Shown here piece by piece: positions 57,877-64,000 of a DNA stretch of 64,000 nucleotides. The stretch comes from Euryodendron excelsum (lineage: Eukaryota; Streptophyta; Magnoliopsida; Ericales; Pentaphylacaceae), in the NCBI GenBank assembly GCA_033060915.1, contig CM065393.1, forward strand, positions 7,098,501 through 7,162,500, read 5' to 3'. How positions within the stretch are numbered: the first letter of the stretch is position 1; every line of letters begins with the position of its first letter. The position numbers and the translations under genes were made by a program. The notes under the pieces were generated by a model. The model saw only the letters and a program-made list of their open reading frames with translations, was not told the DNA's origin and did not search any database.

Positions 57877-59282
57877 TTTTTTTTTTTTTGAAAGGCAACA
57901 ATTCAAAAAGAATGGAAAGATACAATCGAAAGAAGGACAGAGCCCAAGACTAAGCCAGCAAATAGCCAGCCAGAAAAGGGGACGGCCAGCCTTCAAACAA
58001 GAGGGAAAAGAACACAATCGGCAAGGTGCCAATCACAGGACCAGCTAACAGAAAACTTAAGAACAAAACTCATCAGATGAGAATACAAAAACTCTAATGC
58101 TAAAAACTGCCTTTGCCACCCCAGAGATGATCCACAGAGCAGAGGAGACATTAATGATTTCAGCTACCTTTTCATAGCCCACAAGAGAATGGATAAAGGA
58201 AATATCATTTCTTGAAGCCATAACCTCCAAATAACTGCCACAAACAGGGAATGCCAATCCAACAAACTTGATCTCTAAGAGCTTACAAACAAACCACCAT
58301 TCCATGAGAGACATGAGGCTATCTGAACACACCCAAACAAGACCCCACCATTTCAAAATAGCTGACCAAACCTTCCAGGGTAATGAACAATGAAAGAGAA
58401 GGAGGTCTAATGATTCTGGATGCTCCATGCATAAACACGAGAGACTCCCAAACCAGGCATCAAGCAAAGCCTGACCAATAGCATAGGAACACCTTTTGAA
58501 GGCCCCACTATTTGGGCCATATCAGTTAACAAGAGCGCAGACAAATCCATTCTTTAGACAGCCTTTAAGGAAGACGAGACTCTGCTCAATTTTGAATGAT
58601 GATAGTAAGAAAAAAACCTTTATGCCATACACACAAGATGGCACTTGAGTTTCCAGTTGCATTTGAAGTTAGTCACTCCATTTCATAGGGCCCCCAGATT
58701 GATCAATGCCCCTCCCTTTTTCTTTTTGTTAATGATTTCCAAATCATTCCATTCTGCTCTAATTATGGACTCCAAAATGAATTCATCCTTATCAATGAAG
58801 TTGATACCCGAAGACTTTCCAAGATGAAGGGTGCTCTCAGCTTCATTCAATAGCTTATCCTCCAGATGCTGCAGAATAATATTGTTTCTGTTGATAATGT
58901 TCTGGGATGGGAGTAATGAGAGAGAGGAGGAGATGACACTGCTCCTTTTTGCCCCTCTTGTTTTAGATTTGAACTGTTTACCTGATTTTCTGTTTTTGAA
59001 TTCAGCTAATGAGATGGATTTTCTTTTCTTTTTGGGCATGTCTGCAGCTTTGTCATTAAGACCCCTAGATAACGACCTTGGGAAGGAATGGTGGCTCTTC
59101 GAAGGGGAGGAGATAGGAATAATGATCTTGGAAGGAGATGTAATCCCAAAGGAAACCTTATCAAGGACAGGTTGAGTAGCAGGCATCATTACTTCCTTTT
59201 CCTTTGAACGAGAATCATTAACAAGTTTCAATGACTTGCATGGAAATAGGAAGAAGAACAAAAACAAAAAAATGTCATACAA
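57877..59282 (-). mobile_element. Truncated LINE (non-LTR) element
   Basis: Minus strand. 59282-58683 is an ORF1-like basic region (MPKKKRKSISLAEFKNRK, then a Ser-rich part and LHLGKSSGINFIDKDEFILE, like the end of plant LINE ORF1). 58467-58057 reads CLCMEHPESLDLLLFHCSLPWKVWSAILKWW, the zinc finger at the C-terminus of plant LINE RT. The 13-T run at 57877-57889 is the complement of the poly-A tail. The endonuclease and RT (several kb) are missing between them. No target duplication found. Confidence 0.55.
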
Positions 59283-59720
59283 TTGGTGGATGGAGTTTTG
59301 TTTTCCATATCCATTTGAAATCCTTGAACGTGAGGAGCGCTCCAGAAATTATACAAATTGACTGGGTGGAGAATTTACGATTCAAGTTGGCTTACCGGCC
59401 GGCAAAAGGGATCGATGGGGTTTGGTGGTTCGTCTTCCCATTACATATATGCACATTAAACAAGTGGGAGACGGATGGATTTGATTCACATTAAGGTACG
59501 TATATATGAGGAGGTTAAGTATGCCATTCAAGCTAACCAAGCCCACGATGTTTATGAAAACCAAACTGGATTCACATTTGGTTTTAGAAGGCCAATAATG
59601 GTAAGGCATAGGCCCAACGTAGTTATAGAATAAGAGACTTTTTAGGGGATATAAATTCTTCCAAGGCCCATGGGTGGCCTAAGCCAGACTAGGCCCAAGT
59701 CCAGCCCGATGTTGGTGGAC
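59283..59720. other. Intergenic, nothing recognised
   Basis: Short stretch between the LINE and the GGCCC-rich element. The last 60 bases (GGCCCAAGTCCAGCCC) share words with that element, so its left end may lie further left. Confidence 0.35.
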
Positions 59721-60258
59721 TAGGGCTGTATGTATAGAAGTCCCACCCGACTGTGAGCCCAAGTCCACGCCTAAGCCAGCCCGAGCCCGCTCACCATAAT
59801 ATATTAAGTTTAACTATATTTTCAAACCTTATATAATTAACAATTTAATTAATTATTAAATTAAAATATACCTGTCATTACTCATAAGTTTAATTATAAA
59901 GTAGTTACCATTATACATTATTTTTTATAACTTAGTTTTAAACCATTATTTAAACTAAATGCCTTTTCTATACCAATTTATAAACAAATTAATATTTTTT
60001 TAAATTTAGTTGAAAGTTTAAGTCATTATTTTAAAATTTCTAATTTAAAATTGAACATGTTTCACAGGCTTGCCCCAAGCCCGTCCACCAAGTTCAAGTT
60101 TGAGCCTGAGCCTAAGCCCAAGTCCAACCCCAACTTTAGGGCCATGGGTAGGGCTTAGGCATAGCATTTGTAAATTAGGTTCAGCCTGAAAAATTATGTG
60201 AGCCCGACAAGCCTAGTGGGCCCTAGCCTACACTGAGCCATGCAAATTTACATCCCTA
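59721..60258. mobile_element. Possible small non-autonomous hAT-like element
   Basis: Ends TAGGGCTGTATGTA and TTTACATCCCTA are near inverted repeats (TAGGG[C/A]TGTA). Next to each end are GC-rich blocks of AAGCCCAAGTCCA / GCCCGAGCCCG words around an AT-rich core. TAGGG-starting ends occur in plant hAT miniature elements, but flanks TGGTGGAC and GAGATTTT do not match. Confidence 0.35.
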
Positions 60259-60284
60259 GAGATTTTCTAGCATAGCTTCGCCGA

Positions 60285-61636
60285 GATCTTGAATTCATAG
60301 AATTTTGCTGTTTAGACGAGAGTGCTCCCGTTGTAGTTACGACGGTGACGCCTCGTGTCTAATTTTCAGCCATAAAATTAAATTTTTTAAGAAGTTAAAA
60401 AGTTACACGTTTGGAGTATAGAGAATACCTCAAGCCAATCCACTTTAAGATGAAAGTTATTATCAATCTCTAACTCAAAATTAACCGGATGAAAGTTATT
60501 ATCTGACCACTTTAACAGGATAGGAAAAGAGACTTATCAACATTTTAACTCCTCCCTATTTTTTTATTTTATTTTTTATTTCTCTGTCAGACCTCTCTTC
60601 TCCTCCGTACATTTCCCCGCTTTTTGTCACTTTCCTCTCGTACTAGCCTCAATCCTCTTTCTCTGTCTCTCTCTCACGCACACACACAACCTTTTGACGA
60701 TTCTCTCATCACTTCTTTCACATTGTAGTGTTCGTTACTCTAAAAAATTATGTGTTTACAAGTATGAACATAACAATTATATAAAGAAAATTATACATAC
60801 TTTTTGTTTTTTGTATACATTTGTTTTTCAGTGTGTTGATTTATTTTGGGGTAATGTACAATCAAAAAATTCATACTCTGTACGTAAAGATGTGATTAAA
60901 TTTAAGTTATTTATTAAACACATATCATGATAATTTTAATATAAAAATGCTATCATTACGTTATTTTGATATAATTTTTTGTCTACATTTTTTTAGAATA
61001 ACAATAATTTCTTTTATTTTTTTTAGGTAGTTCATGTAAATAAATAAAATAAGGACTCAACGACATAATGTCATAGTACAAGAAATCATTTAAATGTAGA
61101 TTGTCATGTGAAAGCCATATAAAAAAATGATATGTTCTATCTCTAAACCCATATTAAAATATGACAAACTTCATTGCATTTCATAGTACTATTATAATGC
61201 AAATTAAATAAAAACCCTAAAAGAATCGATTGTAAAATCACTTGTCAACTCAAATTCAGAAATGGTTCCAATTAGTTAGCTAAACCAAAACTAAAGAAAG
61301 AGCAAGAAAATCACTTGCCATGGTTTGATTTCTTGTGTCAGATGGATGGAGGGAATAAGAGCAAGAAACGAAAAGCAAGCACTGAAAGGTGCTGAATAGG
61401 GACAAAAAACTACAGAAAAGACAACCCAAGTGGGGTTTTTTTTATTATTATATAACACATGGTAAGAGACTTAGCTAGTTAAAGTGGCTCGGGTTGAGCC
61501 ATTTTTATACTCCAAACATGTAACTTTTCAACACTGATGAATCTAATTTTGTGGCTGAAAATTAGACACGAGGGGTCACCGTCATAACTATGACTGGAGC
61601 ACTCTCGTCGAACAACACTCTTCATAGAATAAGATC
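60285..61636. mobile_element. Long terminal-inverted-repeat element, about 1.35 kb
   Basis: 60285-60448 and 61479-61636 are inverted copies of about 160 bp. Shared blocks: GACGAGAGTGCTCC, a CTCGTGTCTAATTTTCAGCC-like block, AAAAGTTACA.GTTTGGAGTATA and CCACTTTAA. The left arm has a further duplicated piece (GATGAAAGTTATTATC twice). The AT-rich core holds no transposase, only a CT-rich stretch at 60590-60690. Long TIRs suggest a Mutator-like non-autonomous element; no clear 9-bp duplication was found, so the class is inference. Confidence 0.65.
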
Positions 61637-61649
61637 AGATGGTTAGGTT

Positions 61650-62560
61650 AGGTTTTGCCCTCGTTAGAGTGCCCCTATTTGGCAAGCTGAGTTATTAGAA
61701 AAATTAAAAGTTTAAGTTATTACGAAGATTTCCAAATACAGATCATAAATGATTGTTGACGAAAATTGAAATCAATAACAAGAAGTTATTTGAAGCCTAG
61801 GCATGTCTTATTTTTATTTTTTATATCTACATCTCAAGTTCTATTTTCATCAACATTTTTTTTAGATTCTCAAGTGACCCTGTATGTCATCTAGGCACGT
61901 CCTCGAAACCTAAAGTCCTTTTTGAAGTTTAAAATATCAAATTCACGTTTCAGATTTTAAAATTATTCTAAGGCTGCAAAGCGGCTCTCTAAAATACCAA
62001 GACCAATTTCAAGGGGCTTTCAATGCAATCAAAGCACTCTTTCAGGCTACGAGTATTTTTCCCAACGGGAAATGGGAACTTCTTTTTAGCTACAAATTTT
62101 ATGTCCAGCTTTAAAAAAGTTTTCAAGTTCTCAAAAACGAGTTTTCATCTCATCAAAACAATTTTTTAAATTTTCAAGTTTCATTTCAAAATCAATTCCA
62201 ATTCTTCAAAGTGACTTTTCATACCAAGGTACATTTTAAGAGTCAAAATTTTCTTTCATTTCAACTGTCAAAACCATTTTTCAAGGTCGCAAAGACCATT
62301 TCAAGCCCTTAAACAGGCTTTCCTGTAATTTTCAAGTAAAATGCTCACAAGGCTTGAGTTCATTTCGAAAGTGTTCTAAAAAATAGCTCATCATTCCAAG
62401 GTTTGCAAAAAACTTCCAAATTATAACCCTTTTCATGCGCTTGCAAGAACTGTGAACGTCCTAATTCTTACTAAATAAGATACATAAGCAATATTTAATA
62501 TAAGCTCGGGTGGAGTCACTGAGACCTCTAAAACGAGCATTTTTCAACATTGGATGTAAT
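61650..62560 (+). repeat. Third Tat-like LTR fragment
   Basis: C/T/A-rich TTTTCAAGTTC words like the T1/T2 tract, then GTCCTAATTCTTACTAAATA, AGATACATAAGCAA and CGGGTGGAGTCAC at about 62457-62521. This matches in order the conserved motif of T1 (16171) and T2 (22628). Ends not found. Confidence 0.45.
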
Positions 62561-63461
62561 CCCAAGTGTAATCAGTATAGAAGTGTAATTGTCAAGAGCC
62601 CTGCTTTTCGAGTATGTGTTTTTGTCCATTGCGCACTACTTTTCGTGCCTGGTGTGGATTGTCAATTGTGCTTTGCTTTCTTGCCAATTGTGCTCTGTTT
62701 TCTGGGCTTTGTGTAGTTGCCAACTTTAAAAAGACGTGTTGAAACTTTAATATTACAATTGAAAGTCGATTTTGAATGCATCTATGTAGATATTAAAATG
62801 AAGTTTTGTGATCTATTTTATGATATTATAACAACTTTTCTACTTTTTGGATCAAGTAATCTCGTAACTATATTATTACTTGGTTAAACGTTTAATCAAA
62901 ACATATTATATTATTGGATAACAAACTACTGTTGAGTTTCATAATTAACTCCATTTTATGGACAAATGTTTCATATGCCCATTTGGAGAAAAATATTGGT
63001 TTACCATAGGGCTTTGAGGAATCCCAATTGGAGTCAGGGTGGTTTTAGAAAGTAAAACTCCCTATTTGTTTTTGTAATAATAAGTAGTTGTCGAGTTGTA
63101 CTTAAGTTTAGACTACCTAGGTTTGGTTAAATGAACACTATTGTTTAGTACGGTGTCTGTTCGTAGGTTATGAGTGTGTGGCTTTACAGTTTGTCCGCCT
63201 CTTAGGATTTTCCGTGGTATGAAAATCTATGGTTACATAAGCTCACTCAAAGGTTACCCATATTGAGTTAATTTGTAGGTCTCAAAAGCTCCAAAAGGAA
63301 ATAAAATAAAAAGAGAGACACAAAAAAAAATCAATGGAGAGAGAAGCAAGAAGAAAAGACATGAAAAAGAATAAAGAAAGTGAAGGCAAAAGTTTTCTAT
63401 TCACTCGAAAGATTCTTACCTAAATTAAGCAAGAAGAAAGTAAAAAGCAAAATCATTTGGG
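62561..63461. other. Intergenic or retroelement interior, unrecognised
   Basis: No domain found. A purine-rich stretch at 63292-63390 (AAATAAAAAGAGAGACAC, GGAGAGAGAAGCAAGAAGAA) precedes the tandem array and could belong to a retroelement 3' region. Confidence 0.35.
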
Positions 63462-63890
63462 AGTCAGACCAGATTCTATTGTCGAAGTCTAACTTTTCAA
63501 TCCTAGAGGTGTTAATCCTTTGGTTTAAGGTTTGAGAATCTAGATGGATTCAGTCACTAGATATTGGCGTAGCAATCCTAGAGGCATTAGATCTCCAGTT
63601 TAGGTTTACGAAGCCCGACCAGATTCCGTTACCAAACTTCGGCTTGTCAATCCTATAATAGGTATTGGACCTTCGATTAAGGGTTTGGGTGTTCAACCAA
63701 ATTCGGTCCTTGACTTCGGCTTGGTGGTCCTTTATGTGTCAAACCTCCAATTGAGAATTCGGGAACCTAATCTTGGTTGCTATTCCCCACAGTTTAGGGT
63801 TCATGAGCTAATTGGATTCAACCATTGGATATTGACGTGATAATCGTGGAGGTGTCAAACCTTTGGATTCCTTTGCTAATGTAATAAGCA
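63462..63890 (+). repeat. Degenerate tandem array, about 76-bp units
   Basis: Five to six units with the pattern GACCAGATTC.GTT, a TTGGCGT.TCAATCCTAGAGG-like middle and TGTCAAACCTCCGGTTTAA-like end, e.g. near 63467, 63545, 63618, 63697 and 63809. The 63765-63805 unit is partial. Confidence 0.65.
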
Positions 63891-64000
63891 CGGGAACTCT
63901 TTCAAAACGGCTAGCCAATAAGGTAACATTTGGATTCATTACTCCTATTATATACTCAAGAGCTCCTATTTAAATGTTCGATGTGAGATTCAACACTCAT
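63891..64000. other. Window end, nothing recognised
   Basis: Short AT-rich stretch after the array. Confidence 0.3.

Noticed and set aside
1..64000. tRNA, rRNA or other RNA genes
   Set aside because: No cloverleaf-like or rRNA-like stretch was noticed by eye; the two tRNA-like words are primer-binding sites.

Overview
This window looks like repeat-rich, gene-poor nuclear DNA of a flowering plant, probably a eudicot; the species cannot be told. The signs are plant-type Ty3/gypsy lineages (chromodomain Tekay-like, Athila-like, Tat/Ogre-like LTRs), hAT and LINE relics, AT-rich spacers and many microsatellites. I found no intact host gene, tRNA, rRNA or CRISPR array. Almost everything left of 49 kb is transposon inside transposon; nearly all coding sequence is broken by stops and frameshifts.

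Layout. (1) 1-5656: the 5' half of a minus-strand chromovirus-type Ty3/gypsy element (LTR, primer-binding site, decayed gag, protease, RT, RNase H), running off the left edge. (2) 5955-48986: my reading is one minus-strand Athila-like element. Its 3' LTR (5960-7571) and 5' LTR (47817-48981) have matching TGATT/AATCA-type ends, its polypurine tract and primer-binding site sit where expected, and its outer flanks TGCTA and TGTTA look like a decayed target duplication. Its gag-pol lies at 41.8-47.3 kb; about 30 kb of later insertions split it from its 3' region. (3) Inside it, 9.6-28.6 kb is the 3' end of a plus-strand Tat/Ogre-like element (family T2 here): tandem-repeat 3' UTR, polypurine tract, and a roughly 4-kb LTR itself split by two solo LTRs of a related family (T1) and by a deleted chromovirus. 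(4) 28.6-29.4 plus 39.5-39.6 kb: a decayed minus-strand ORF, possibly the extra 3' ORF of the Athila element, split by a T1 solo LTR that holds another T1 solo LTR.

The T1 LTRs (about 4.7-5.3 kb, TGTAAGCACC...GCGACA) are the best-supported structures: three have perfect 5-bp target duplications (CATGT, CTTTC, ATGAA) and one a 4/5 match. Each full copy has a 94-bp array, a 157-bp array, GGCGCCACT palindromes just before a TATA box, a leader, and a nearly G-free tract of about 1.7-1.9 kb.

(5) 49-64 kb is quieter: a possible Ty1/copia LTR, a run of 96 C next to (TC)n, a hAT relic with near-matching 8-bp target duplication, a truncated LINE, a small hAT-like element, a long-TIR element, a third Tat-like LTR fragment and a degenerate 76-bp tandem array at the right end.
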